Shown one piece after another: positions 8,649 through 16,869 of a stretch of 64,000 nucleotides of DNA (positions are counted from its first letter, which is position 1; each line of letters opens with the position of its first letter). Made by a program: the position numbers and the translations under genes. Where the stretch lies: the NCBI RefSeq assembly GCF_009928425.1, contig NZ_JAABNS010000001.1, positions 2,542,001 to 2,606,000 of the forward strand, written 5' to 3'. The notes under the pieces were generated by a model. It saw nothing but the letters and a program-made list of their open reading frames with translations, was not told the DNA's origin and ran no database searches. The DNA comes from Pseudarthrobacter sp. ATCC 49987. GTDB taxonomy: Bacteria; Actinomycetota; Actinomycetes; Actinomycetales; Micrococcaceae.

Positions 8649-8678
8649 AAGCCCCCGGACCAGGTGATTCGGGGGCTT
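8649..8678 (-). terminator. Possible terminator hairpin
   Basis: A 9-bp stem, AAGCCCCCG (8649-8657) pairing with CGGGGGCTT (8670-8678), with a 12-nt loop. On the minus strand it is followed by a short TTT. It is downstream of the decayed Excalibur gene. The lack of a long T run makes it uncertain. Confidence 0.4.
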
Positions 8679-8711
8679 AGCGGCCGCCAATCCCTAGGTA
8701 ACTAAAAGGCG

Positions 8712-8802
8712 AAGGGGACCACTCTTTGAAGTGCTCCCCGAAAGATGGATTCGAAATTGAGAATCTGATTTTCGGACGTGCAGGTCAAAGAGTGGTCCCC
8801 TT
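8712..8802. repeat. 91-bp element with 18-bp perfect inverted ends
   Basis: The left arm is AAGGGGACCACTCTTTGA (8712-8729) and its exact complement is at 8785-8802. The 55-nt interior contains a second, smaller pairing of CCGAAA (8738-8743) with TTTCGG (8770-8775). The interior is AT-richer than its surroundings. On the plus strand the right arm runs into TTTATTT, and on the minus strand the left arm is followed by CGCCTTTT. It could be a long bidirectional terminator, a small structured RNA, or a MITE-like element. Confidence 0.75.
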
Positions 8803-8826
8803 TATTTGCATACCGCCAGAAGTCTC

Positions 8827-9023
8827 TTACTTATCGCAGGCAATTCCGTCGCGATCGCGGTCCAGAGCCGTGTGATACCCCGGCGCATCCGCGCGGATGG
8901 GGCTGCTCCCGCTGCCTTGGCTTCGGTGCAGTTTCCGTAGTAAACGTCCGTCGGAGCTGCCGGCGCCACAGAAGCAGCTGGAACGTTCTTGGCAGCCTGC
9001 AGAGCTGCCAGCTGATCAGCTCC
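8827..9023 (-). pseudogene. Decayed Excalibur-domain (calcium-binding) protein gene
   Basis: On the minus strand the frame reads DVYYGNCTEAKAAGAAP, then after one missing base IRADAPGYHTALDRDRDG and IACDK followed by TAA. This is a complete Excalibur domain with the Asp-rich DxDxDG loop and both conserved cysteines, but it is split by a one-base deletion in the G run at 8899-8902. Upstream in the same frame, an Ala-rich linker is soon cut by TGA, and no signal peptide or start codon is visible. The family is extracellular and calcium-binding. A sequencing error could explain the first frameshift, but not the missing N-terminus. Confidence 0.7.
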
Positions 9024-9493
9024 TCAAGTCGGGCAACCCGAAAACCTGTCACGCACAGTTCAGGAATTCAGCTTCAGTCTTCTGCGGCGGCGGCACGAGG
9101 GTGATGATTGGACTAACGACCTCCGCTTGCCCTCGATTCGATCGGAGAAGATCTCATGCTCAAGACGTTGTGCAAGCCGAACATTCAACACGATTGGCAT
9201 ACTGAACACACAGACGATGGCGCCCTAATATAGGCGCTGCAAACGTTGCGGCAAAGACGACGACCGCGGAGGGGCGGCACTGGTGGCGCCGGCGCCTGGG
9301 CCGGTCCGGCTGGGATGGGCTAGGGTGTCGCCGCACCGCGAGACGCTCCAACTCCCCTGTGTTGTCGCCAACATTTGCCCAGTTGGACAAATACACATCC
9401 CTCCACCAGCCAAACGGGCCTTTCTCCCCTTGGCCGGCCCCCTCGACCGGCGTGTACTGAACCCAGGACCCGTACATCCGCAGGAGGCACCCC
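9024..9493. other. Intergenic stretch without a recognisable gene
   Basis: About 470 bases with lower GC in its first half. I find no convincing gene on either strand. It may hold the lost 5' part of the Excalibur gene. The promoter of the membrane protein starting at 9494 should lie near its end, followed by AGGAGG at about 9482. Confidence 0.5.
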
Positions 9494-10132
9494 ATGAACG
9501 TCCCCATCATTCTGGCGCTCGGCGCGATCGTGGTGGTCGCCGTCGTACTGGGTGTTGTCTTCGCGAGGGAGAAGGATCCGCAGCGACGGGCCGCGGCGCT
9601 GAAACGGACCGGGGCCGCAATTATGGCGGTGTTCACGGTCCTCGGGGGTGTCTTCATTGGCGGCTATGCCCTGCAGGATCCGGGCGGGAATGCCGGGCTG
9701 CTGATGACACTCGCCTGGGTGCTGCCGATGCTGATCCTTGCGGTCGCGGCCTGGTTCTGGCCGGCGGTGACCGCTCCCCTGCTGCTCGCCCTCGCGTCCG
9801 CCTTTATCGCGGCCTGCGTGTGGCTCGCCTTCGACCCCGCAGCCCTGCGGGCATTCATCAGCGACAACGGACCCGTGATAGCCGTCAGCGTCATCGCCCT
9901 GTCGTTCCCGTCTGCCGTACTCGGTCTGAAGCGGACCGCACTGGCCGGCTGGCTGCTCGTGGCCCTGGGCGTGTTGCCGCTCCTGATCACGCTCATCAGC
10001 AGGTCGGGCCCGATCGCATCGCTCACCGCGGCAAGCGTGGTCCCCTTGATCGCAGGAATCGCCTATCTCGTCTCCGCCCGGATGGCACACGGAAGCACCA
10101 CCGCCGGGAACCAGCGGGCTGCGGCAGCGTAG
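9494..10132 (+). CDS. Polytopic membrane protein of unknown function
   Basis: A 212-residue, very hydrophobic protein with about six membrane helices and short loops; I do not recognise the family. The first helix (IILALGAIVVVAVVLGVV) is followed by a charged loop, REKDPQRRAAALKR, which by the positive-inside rule should be cytoplasmic. The tail is short and polar. The start is ATG at 9494 with AGGAGG about 7 nt upstream, a clear signal. No catalytic motif is seen. It is probably transcribed alone. Confidence 0.7.
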   Translation: MNVPIILALGAIVVVAVVLGVVFAREKDPQRRAAALKRTGAAIMAVFTVLGGVFIGGYALQDPGGNAGLLMTLAWVLPMLILAVAAWFWPAVTAPLLLALASAFIAACVWLAFDPAALRAFISDNGPVIAVSVIALSFPSAVLGLKRTALAGWLLVALGVLPLLITLISRSGPIASLTAASVVPLIAGIAYLVSARMAHGSTTAGNQRAAAA

Positions 10133-10173
10133 CGGGACGGGCGCAAGGTCTGTTCTGGCCGGGACCCAGCCGT

Positions 10174-10179
10174 TAGTCT
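10174..10179 (+). promoter_or_regulatory. -10 element of a probably leaderless gene
   Basis: TAGTCT ends 6 nt before the ATG at 10186, and there is no Shine-Dalgarno sequence. This geometry places the transcription start at or beside the start codon. Confidence 0.45.
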
Positions 10180-10185
10180 TCGCAC

Positions 10186-11472
10186 ATGGCGAACCCACAG
10201 AGTAGCTGGAGCCACCGGCTCTTAGCCGTCAGCGTTGCGGTTTTGACCATGGTGGTTGTTGCGGCCGTGGGCGTCTGGATATTCCAGCCAGGCTTGTTCG
10301 GGACGCTCACCGGCGCGGCCAGCGCGCAGACGCCGTCGGTTTCGGGCGACAAACCGCCTTCCACCGCGGCGGTTCCCTCGCCCGTGGTGACGACGCCGAC
10401 ACCCAGCCCGACGCCGACGCCGACGCCGACGACCACCCCAACGCCGACTCCCAACCCGGCGCTTCTGCTGGATGAACTCCAGACCGCGGAGATCATCACC
10501 AATGGGTTCTGGACGCGCCATTGGGGCGACTATTTCCCGGGCACGTACAGTCCGCCCAAAGTCCTCGGGCTGTACGACGGAAACTCCGCGAGCGTTCCCT
10601 TGTGCGGGCAAACCCCGCTTTCGGCCGACAATGCCTTCTACTGTCCACAGGCAGACTTCGTCGCATGGGACAAAGGACTTATGGAGAAGGGCTACGCCAA
10701 CGGTGACACGTGGCCCTATCTGGTCATCGCGCACGAGTGGGGGCATGCCATCCAGGACCGGCTCGGCGACTCGCTGACCGAGAAGGCCGACGAGTTGCAG
10801 GCAGATTGCCTGGCGGGCGCTGCCCTGTTCGGTGCTGCAGCGGACGGGGAACTCATCCTGGAAACAGGCGACCAGAAGGAGTTGGCCGCGGGCCTCAATG
10901 TGCTGGGCGACGAAACACCGTGGACGTCCAGCGCGGATCACGGCGACTCGTTTGAACGCATCCGGTCTTTTGACGAGGGCCGCCTCCATGGCATTGCCCG
11001 TTGCGTCCCGGGAATGAAGTTCGGCGGCTGGACCGGCGCGCTCGTCTACCGGAGCGGGATTGAAGTTTCCGTTAGCCCGCTGGGATACGAAAACGTTGAA
11101 GGGCCGTTGCCCTCCACCGCTACACCAACCCCAACCTGGACCACGACGCCGGCACCCGGCAGCACGGTCCGCGTGGCTGCGGTCTTCGAGATCACAGTGA
11201 AGAACGGCAGCGCGGCGGCATTCGATGCCACCGGAATGGGCAACCCGATCGTCCGCTATGGCGAACGCGGCCTGCTCGCAGAGACCGTGCCGGCCGCCGC
11301 GACCAGCACGCCGGCGGCATCGTTGGGGATCCTGCAACCGGGCCAGACCAAGAGGATCAAAGTCAGCGCCATCATTCCCGCCGGCCAACTGACAGTCCGG
11401 GTGGCGGTCCCCGGACCCAACCCGGCGGTGGATTGGGCGGCTTCCTTCGAAGGGGAACTGCCGCCCCGGTGA
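10186..11472 (+). CDS. Secreted or membrane-anchored HEWGH zinc metallopeptidase (YpfJ-like)
   Basis: A 428-residue protein. One N-terminal helix (residues ~12-35) anchors or exports it, followed by a Pro/Thr linker (~60-90). The catalytic domain carries HEWGH at about residues 183-187, the HExxH zinc site of the neutral zinc metallopeptidase (YpfJ) family, with EKADELQADCLAG about 15 residues later where the further ligand is expected. After a second Pro/Thr linker (~310-325) comes an extra domain of ~100 residues with a beta-sandwich feel, which the basic family lacks. It probably acts outside the membrane on unknown proteins. A TAGTCT -10 element 6 nt before the ATG suggests a leaderless transcript. 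Confidence 0.82.
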   Translation: MANPQSSWSHRLLAVSVAVLTMVVVAAVGVWIFQPGLFGTLTGAASAQTPSVSGDKPPSTAAVPSPVVTTPTPSPTPTPTPTTTPTPTPNPALLLDELQTAEIITNGFWTRHWGDYFPGTYSPPKVLGLYDGNSASVPLCGQTPLSADNAFYCPQADFVAWDKGLMEKGYANGDTWPYLVIAHEWGHAIQDRLGDSLTEKADELQADCLAGAALFGAAADGELILETGDQKELAAGLNVLGDETPWTSSADHGDSFERIRSFDEGRLHGIARCVPGMKFGGWTGALVYRSGIEVSVSPLGYENVEGPLPSTATPTPTWTTTPAPGSTVRVAAVFEITVKNGSAAAFDATGMGNPIVRYGERGLLAETVPAAATSTPAASLGILQPGQTKRIKVSAIIPAGQLTVRVAVPGPNPAVDWAASFEGELPPR

Positions 11473-11527
11473 CACAACCGCCGGACACCGCCGCGTAACG
11501 CGAATCGGGCAGGGCACGGATCGCGGG

Positions 11528-11533
11528 TAGCAT
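11528..11533 (+). promoter_or_regulatory. -10 element of a probably leaderless gene
   Basis: TAGCAT is followed by 7 nt and then the ATG at 11541. No ribosome binding site is present, again suggesting a leaderless mRNA. Confidence 0.45.
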
Positions 11534-11540
11534 CGGGGCC

Positions 11541-12233
11541 ATGAGCGCCGACGACGACGACATCACCGAAGAACTCCTGGCCGACGCCAACAAGCTGACC
11601 GGGCTGAGCCTCGAACTGCTCGGCCTCGACCCCCACCCGGATGACATGACCCCGGAGCAGCAGCTCCAGTTCGATCCGGAAGAACTGGACGAAATGGCCG
11701 CCGTCCCGCCGGAGGACCGGCAGAAAGCTGTGCGCCACACGCGCCTGCTGGCAGGCCTGCTGTGGAACTCGTCGAGCATCCTCATCGACCAGCTCTTTCG
11801 CGATCTGGGCACCCTCAACAAACTGGAGTCCCTCACCCCGTCCGACATCGCCGGGACCTCGGTGCTGTCCTCACTGCCGCCGCAGTTCGCGTCCAGCTAC
11901 GACTCGAAATTCACCCAGAAGTTCATCGTCGTCGCCGCCGACGTCACGGCGTCCCTGGCCCGCGGCTGGACCGCCCCCGGATGCCTCGCCGCCGAACTCG
12001 CGGTCCGCTGCCTGCTCGACCAGGCGGAAATCACCGAGGACATCTACGAACTTGACCTCCCGGAGGACTGGCGGGCCCAGGTTGAGGAAGTCCTGCTGGA
12101 GGACGCGGACAGTGAAGCGCTGTATTCAGACAGCCTCGACGTCCTGGAGGACGATGCCGACAGGCTGGGCTTCGAATACTGGTTCAAGCCGTACAACGCA
12201 TGGGACACGGTTCCTCCCTACGCCTGCTCCTAA
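11541..12233 (+). CDS. Acidic cytoplasmic protein of unknown function
   Basis: A 230-residue, strongly acidic, mostly helical-looking protein with no signal peptide or membrane segment. The N-terminal ~60 residues are rich in Asp/Glu (DDDDITEELL, PEELDEM). The C-terminal region contains LDVLEDDADRLGFEYWF and ends in YACS. I recognise no domain. The start at 11541 is supported by an adjacent TAGCAT -10 element rather than a ribosome binding site. It lies between the metallopeptidase and a broken flavodoxin, and neither clearly relates to it. Confidence 0.65.
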   Translation: MSADDDDITEELLADANKLTGLSLELLGLDPHPDDMTPEQQLQFDPEELDEMAAVPPEDRQKAVRHTRLLAGLLWNSSSILIDQLFRDLGTLNKLESLTPSDIAGTSVLSSLPPQFASSYDSKFTQKFIVVAADVTASLARGWTAPGCLAAELAVRCLLDQAEITEDIYELDLPEDWRAQVEEVLLEDADSEALYSDSLDVLEDDADRLGFEYWFKPYNAWDTVPPYACS

Positions 12234-12244
12234 CCCGCCCGCTC

Positions 12245-12783
12245 TTAACGCGACGGGGCAGCAAGTCCCGCCCGGAAATCCTCCGTGAAGCGCTGCACGC
12301 CGTCCCACTCGGTGTAGACGTAGTCGCGGGACGTGTCCGTGTCGAGGGAGCCCTTGTCGGAGGCGATCTTCTTCATGACGCGCTTTTTGATGAACCCGTA
12401 GTGGGTGTAGAGCAGCGCGCCGGCGAACAACCCGACATGCGCGGGCCGCCACCCCGTTTCCTCCTCGAATTTCGCCACGTAGCCCTCGGCGTTCTCCTCG
12501 TCTCCGTGTGCGGCCAGGCTGACCGAAACCAGGGCCGACGGGAGCCGCTGAGCTCTCCACGGTTCTTCTTCACAAAGTCCGTGACATGTCCCTCATGCTT
12601 GCCCATATGCACCGACGCGGCCACGATGACGCCGTCGAAGCCGCCCGGAAAGGTGTCCCCGGAGTGCTTGAGGTCCACGGCGTCTGCCTGGTGCCCGTGG
12701 GCCCGGATCAGCTCGGCGATGTACTCCGCGATCTGGGCTGTCTGTCCTTCAACGCTCCCGAACGGGATATAGATCCTGGCCAT
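12245..12783 (-). pseudogene. Flavodoxin-domain protein (HemG-like), frameshifted
   Basis: The start at 12783 gives MARIYIPFGSVEGQTAQIAE, the FMN phosphate loop of a flavodoxin, then GVIVAASVHMGKHEGHVTDF. Near 12541-12547 the frame shifts: one missing G would restore LPSALVSVSLAAHGDEENAE, followed by the rest of the domain (GWRPAHVGLFAGALLYTHYG) and the stop at 12245. Both halves are otherwise well conserved, so the break is recent or a sequencing error. The family transfers electrons and includes the protoporphyrinogen oxidase HemG; the specific partner is unknown. If the frameshift is real, the gene is inactive. Confidence 0.8.
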
Positions 12784-12958
12784 GTTCCACTGTGTCCCCG
12801 CGGCGCCGGCAACAGGTAGGGCCGAACGTCCCCGCCGTCTCGAAAGCGCACCGCACCCTTGACGGCGGCGGCCCGGCGGCATGTGATAGATGAAGACCCG
12901 GCCCGGTTCACAGCCGGCCGGCGGTGCGGCATGACGTATACCCACGAAAGGACAGGAC

Positions 12959-14416
12959 ATGTCCCTGCTCGATTCCTCCCTCTGGGAGGGCAAGATCTAC
13001 CTCAACGGCTGGCGCCCGGGCGGCGGCGGGACAGCCGACGCCGTCGAACCTGCCACCGGCGGGACGCTGGGCAGCTATGGCCTGGCGTCCGTGGCGGACG
13101 TCCGTGAAGCCGCGACGACGGCGGCGGCCGCCCAGAAGGACTGGGCGAAACTGAACCCCGAGGACCGCGCCGCCGTACTGCGCCGCGCCGGGCTGCTCTG
13201 GGAGGAGCATGCGGCCGAGATCCAGGACTGGATCGTGCGCGAGTCCGGCGGCATTCCGCCCAAGGCGGGGCTGGAAACGCACATCGCCGCCAACGAATGC
13301 TACGACGCCTCGGCGCTGCCCTCCCTCCCCGCCGGGGACGTGCTCACCTCAAACGAGAACCGCTGGTCCTTCGCGCGCCGACGTCCGGTCGGCGTCGTGT
13401 CCGTGATTGCGCCGTTCAACTTCCCGCTGATCCTCTCGATCCGCGCCGTCGCCCCAGCTCTGGCTCTCGGCAACGCCGTGCTGCTCAAGCCGGACCCCCG
13501 GACCGCGGTCTGCGGCGGGGTCACCCTGGTGCGGATCTTCGAGGAAGCCGGACTCCCGCCCGGACTCCTGTCACTGCTGCCGGGCGGGGCCGACATCGGC
13601 GCCGCCGTCGTCGAGGCACCCGAGGTCAGGGTCATCGCCTTCACCGGCTCGACGGCGGCCGGTCGGAAGATTGGCGAGACGGCCGGGCGGCTGCTCAAGC
13701 GCGCGCACCTGGAACTCGGCGGGAACAACGCGCTCATCGTGCTGCCGGGCGCAGACCTGCCGAAGGCCGCCTCCGCGGCGGCCTTCGGGTCCTTTATGCA
13801 CCAGGGCCAGATCTGCATGGCCGCCGGGCGCCACATCGTCCACGAGGACATCTACGACGACTATGTCAGCGCCCTCGCGGAGAAGGCCGCGCATCTTCCG
13901 GTCGGCGATCCGAAGAGCGGGACCGTGGCCTTGGGCCCCATCATCGACGAGAAGCAGTTGCACCGGGTCGATTCGATCGTCCAGGATGCGGTGCAGGGCG
14001 GGGCACGGCTGGCCGCCGGCGGCACACACGACGGCAGGTTCTACCAGCCCACCGTCCTCGCCGACCTGGACGTGGCCAGCCCGGCGTGGAAGGACGAGAT
14101 CTTCGGCCCCGTGGCGCCGGTCATGAAGTTCTCCACCGTGGAGGAAGCCGTGGCACTGGCCAACGGCAACGAGTACGGCCTCTCCATCGGCATCCTGGGC
14201 GACGTCGGCATGGCGATGACCATCGCCGACCAGCTCGACTCCGGCAAGGTCCACATCAACGAACAGACGGTGTCCGACGAGGCGAACTCACCGTTCGGCG
14301 GGATGAAGAGCTCGGGCAACGGCTCCCGGATCGGCGGACACCACGCCAACATGGAATCCTTCACCGAAATCCAATGGCTCACCGTCCGGCCGGACATCGC
14401 CCCGTACCCGTTCTAG
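12959..14416 (+). CDS. Aldehyde dehydrogenase (benzaldehyde/vanillin dehydrogenase-like)
   Basis: A 485-residue NAD(P)-dependent aldehyde dehydrogenase of normal family length. Visible motifs are the substrate-tunnel sequence APFNFPL, the nucleotide-site AFTGSTAAGRKIGE, the catalytic Glu in LELGGNNALIVL, and the catalytic Cys in GQICMAAGR. The C-terminal SPFGGMKSSGNGSRIGG and the overall pattern resemble benzaldehyde or vanillin dehydrogenases that oxidise aromatic aldehydes to acids; the substrate is an inference. ATG at 12959 is preceded by AAAGGA. The gene stands alone and ends at a strong terminator. Confidence 0.9.
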   Translation: MSLLDSSLWEGKIYLNGWRPGGGGTADAVEPATGGTLGSYGLASVADVREAATTAAAAQKDWAKLNPEDRAAVLRRAGLLWEEHAAEIQDWIVRESGGIPPKAGLETHIAANECYDASALPSLPAGDVLTSNENRWSFARRRPVGVVSVIAPFNFPLILSIRAVAPALALGNAVLLKPDPRTAVCGGVTLVRIFEEAGLPPGLLSLLPGGADIGAAVVEAPEVRVIAFTGSTAAGRKIGETAGRLLKRAHLELGGNNALIVLPGADLPKAASAAAFGSFMHQGQICMAAGRHIVHEDIYDDYVSALAEKAAHLPVGDPKSGTVALGPIIDEKQLHRVDSIVQDAVQGGARLAAGGTHDGRFYQPTVLADLDVASPAWKDEIFGPVAPVMKFSTVEEAVALANGNEYGLSIGILGDVGMAMTIADQLDSGKVHINEQTVSDEANSPFGGMKSSGNGSRIGGHHANMESFTEIQWLTVRPDIAPYPF

Positions 14417-14443
14417 CGCCGGACCCGTCTGATCGGAGACGTC

Positions 14444-14477
14444 AAAGGACCCGGCGGCAGCTGCCGCCGGGTCCTTT
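14444..14477 (+). terminator. Strong intrinsic terminator after the aldehyde dehydrogenase
   Basis: A 34-bp perfect palindrome (AAAGGACCCGGCGGCAG at 14444-14460 with its complement at 14461-14477) ending in TTTT. It lies between convergent genes and may act in both directions. Confidence 0.9.
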
Positions 14478-14499
14478 TGTGTCTCCGTTAGACCGGAGG

Positions 14500-15915
14500 C
14501 TACATGTGCACGTGCAGGCGCCGGGCCGCTTCGGAGATCGAACCGCTCAGTGATGGGTACACCGTAAAGGTGCTGGCGACGTCGTCCACGTGCAGTTTCT
14601 GGGTGACCGCAAGGGAGATCGCGAAGATCAGCTCGGAGGCGTTCGGACCCACCACGACGCCGCCGATCACGGTGCCGGAGCCCTTGCGGGCGAAGATCTT
14701 GATGAAGCCGTCGCGGTGGTTGCGCATCTTGGCGCGGGCGTTGCTGCGCAGCGAGAGCTTCACGATGTCGGCCTGGTACTTGCCGGACTCGATCTCGGCC
14801 TCGGAGACGCCCACATTCGCAATCTCGGGCGAGGTGAAGATATTGGACGCGACCTGGTGCAGCTTGAGCGGCATCACACTGTCGCCTAGGAAGTGGGCGA
14901 TCGCGATCCGGCCCTGCATCGCGGCCACGGAAGCGAGCGCCAGCACGCCGGTGCAGTCGCCGGCGGCGTAGATGTTCGGCGCGGTGGTGCGGGAGACGCC
15001 GTCGACCTTGATGTGGCCGCTCTCAGTGAGCGCCACACCGGCCTCCTCGAGGCCGATCCCGGCGGTGTTCGGGATGGAGCCGACGGCGACCAGGCAGTGG
15101 CTGCCGGTGACGTTGGACCCGTCGCCGAGGGTGACGATGACGCCGTCCTCGGTGCGCTCGACGGTCTCGGCGCGGGCGCGGGAGAGCACCTTCACGCCCC
15201 GGCGTTCGAAGACGCCCTCCAGGACCTCGGCGGCGTCGGTGTCCGAGCCGGGGAGCACCCGGTCGCGGCTGGAAATCAGGGTGACCCGGGACCCGAGGCC
15301 GTTGTAGGCGGAGGCGAACTCGGCGCCGGTCACGCCGGAGCCGACCACGATCAGGTCCTCGGGGAGTTCGTCCATGTTGTAGATCTGCGCCCAGTTCAGG
15401 ATCCGGACGCCGTCCGGGCGGGCGGTGGGCAGCTCGCGCGGGTGGGCGCCGACGGCCAGCAGGATCGCGTCCGCCTCAATGATTTCCGTGCCGTCGGCGG
15501 TGAGGACCTCGATGGTGTGGCTGTCCAGCATCCTGCCGGAGCCGAGCATGATCCGGACGCCCTGGTTCTCCAGGCCCTTCTGGATGTCGGCGGACTGCTG
15601 CCGGGCCAGGCGCAGCAGGCGGTCGTTGATGTGCTTGAGGTCAGCGCGCATCGTCGGGGTACAGTCGCCGCCGTCGAGGTCGAACTTGACGCCGAGCTCG
15701 CCGGCCTCGCTGACGCGGGTCATCAGGTCCGCCGTCGCAATGAGCGTCTTGGACGGCACGACGTCGGTCAGCACCGCGGAGCCGCCGAGCCCCGCCCGTT
15801 CGATGATGGTGACCTTCGCGCCAAGGGAGGCGGCGACCATGGCAGCTTCGTAGCCGCCGGGCCCTCCGCCCAGGATTGCGATGCGGGGTGAGCTGAAATC
15901 GGGATGCGTAGTCAC
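14500..15915 (-). CDS. lpdA: NAD(P)H-quinone dehydrogenase, LpdA-like flavoprotein
   Basis: A 471-residue flavoprotein of the disulfide-reductase superfamily. The FAD motif is IAILGGGPGGYEAA, the NAD(P) motif VVGSGVTGAEFASAY, and the second FAD motif IYAAGDCTGV; the dimerisation domain is complete. The segment holding the redox-active CxxxxC in lipoamide dehydrogenases reads GGSAVLTDVVPSK here, so both cysteines are absent. This fits the mycobacterial LpdA (Rv3303c) type, which reduces quinones. The GTG at 15915 is chosen because it lies just before TTHPDFSSPRIAILGG. The longer open frame to 16059 would run into the divergent punA gene. Confidence 0.85.
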   Translation of the reverse strand: MTTHPDFSSPRIAILGGGPGGYEAAMVAASLGAKVTIIERAGLGGSAVLTDVVPSKTLIATADLMTRVSEAGELGVKFDLDGGDCTPTMRADLKHINDRLLRLARQQSADIQKGLENQGVRIMLGSGRMLDSHTIEVLTADGTEIIEADAILLAVGAHPRELPTARPDGVRILNWAQIYNMDELPEDLIVVGSGVTGAEFASAYNGLGSRVTLISSRDRVLPGSDTDAAEVLEGVFERRGVKVLSRARAETVERTEDGVIVTLGDGSNVTGSHCLVAVGSIPNTAGIGLEEAGVALTESGHIKVDGVSRTTAPNIYAAGDCTGVLALASVAAMQGRIAIAHFLGDSVMPLKLHQVASNIFTSPEIANVGVSEAEIESGKYQADIVKLSLRSNARAKMRNHRDGFIKIFARKGSGTVIGGVVVGPNASELIFAISLAVTQKLHVDDVASTFTVYPSLSGSISEAARRLHVHM

Positions 15916-16021
15916 AATCAGCCATTGTCCACCATTTGGACCGGCACCACCAAGAATCCGGGTCCTCACCACACCCGGCACCACACAGCCCCCAGTGCTG
16001 GGCAGCACGCCGCAGGCAGGA

Positions 16022-16027
16022 TAACTT
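16022..16027 (+). promoter_or_regulatory. -10 element of punA, probably leaderless
   Basis: TAACTT is followed by 6 nt and the GTG start at 16034. There is no ribosome binding site close to the start codon. Confidence 0.45.
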
Positions 16028-16033
16028 GTACCG

Positions 16034-16852
16034 GTGAGTACAACAGAATTCCTGAACACGGACCCCTTCGACGCCGCCCGCGCCGCCGCCGACTACATCG
16101 CCGAAGAGACCGGCATCGACGCGCACGACGTCGCGCTGGTGCTCGGCTCGGGCTGGGCCGACGCCGCCGAACTGATCGGCGAAACCACCGCCACCCTCTC
16201 CGCGGACGAGGTCCCCGGCTTCTCCTCCCCGTCGGTGGTGGGCCACGTCGGCACGATCCGCTCCGTGCTGACCAAGGAGGGCAAACGCGCCCTGGTCCTG
16301 GGCGCCCGCACCCATTACTACGAAGGCAAAGGCGTCCGCGCCGTCGTCCACGGGGTCCGCACCGCCGCGGCGGCCGGCTGCAAGACCCTCGTCCTGACCA
16401 ACGGGTGCGGTGGCCTCAACGAGGACTGGACTCCCGGCACCCCCGTGCTGATCAGCGACCACATCAACCTCACCGCCACCTCACCGCTCGAGGGCGCCAC
16501 CTTCGTGGACCTCACCGACCTGTACTCCTCGCGGATCCGCGGCCTGGCCCGCGAAGTCGACCCCACACTGGACGAAGGCATCTACGCCCAGTTCACCGGC
16601 CCGCACTACGAAACCCCTGCGGAGGTGCAGTACGCCAAGCGGATCGGCGCGTCCCTGGTGGGCATGTCCACCGCGCTCGAGGCCATCGCCGGCCGCCACG
16701 CGGGCATGGAGGTCTTCGGCATTTCGCTCGTGACCAACCTCGCCGCCGGCATCAGCCCGGTGCCGCTGAGCCACGAGGAAGTCCTCGAAGCCGGGCAGGC
16801 CGCCGGACCGCGCATCTCCAAACTGCTCGCCGGGATCATCGCCAAGCTCTAA
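16034..16852 (+). CDS. punA: Purine-nucleoside phosphorylase
   Basis: A 272-residue trimeric-type purine nucleoside phosphorylase. It splits purine (deoxy)nucleosides with phosphate into base and (deoxy)ribose-1-phosphate for salvage. Diagnostic segments are VLGSGWADAAE (phosphate loop), GARTHYYEGKG, LTNGCGGLN, and GMSTALEAIAGRHAGMEVFG, with Asn in LVTNLAAG. The start is GTG at 16034, with an adjacent TAACTT -10 element suggesting a leaderless transcript. The two genes that could use its pentose-phosphate product, the phospho-sugar mutase at 17483 and deoC at 25958, are nearby but not in one operon. Confidence 0.92.
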   Translation: MSTTEFLNTDPFDAARAAADYIAEETGIDAHDVALVLGSGWADAAELIGETTATLSADEVPGFSSPSVVGHVGTIRSVLTKEGKRALVLGARTHYYEGKGVRAVVHGVRTAAAAGCKTLVLTNGCGGLNEDWTPGTPVLISDHINLTATSPLEGATFVDLTDLYSSRIRGLAREVDPTLDEGIYAQFTGPHYETPAEVQYAKRIGASLVGMSTALEAIAGRHAGMEVFGISLVTNLAAGISPVPLSHEEVLEAGQAAGPRISKLLAGIIAKL

Positions 16853-16869
16853 GGGATCAGCTCCGGTCT

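Noticed and set aside
14500..15915. Dihydrolipoamide dehydrogenase
   Set aside because: The two redox-active cysteines are missing, so the classical reaction is not possible.
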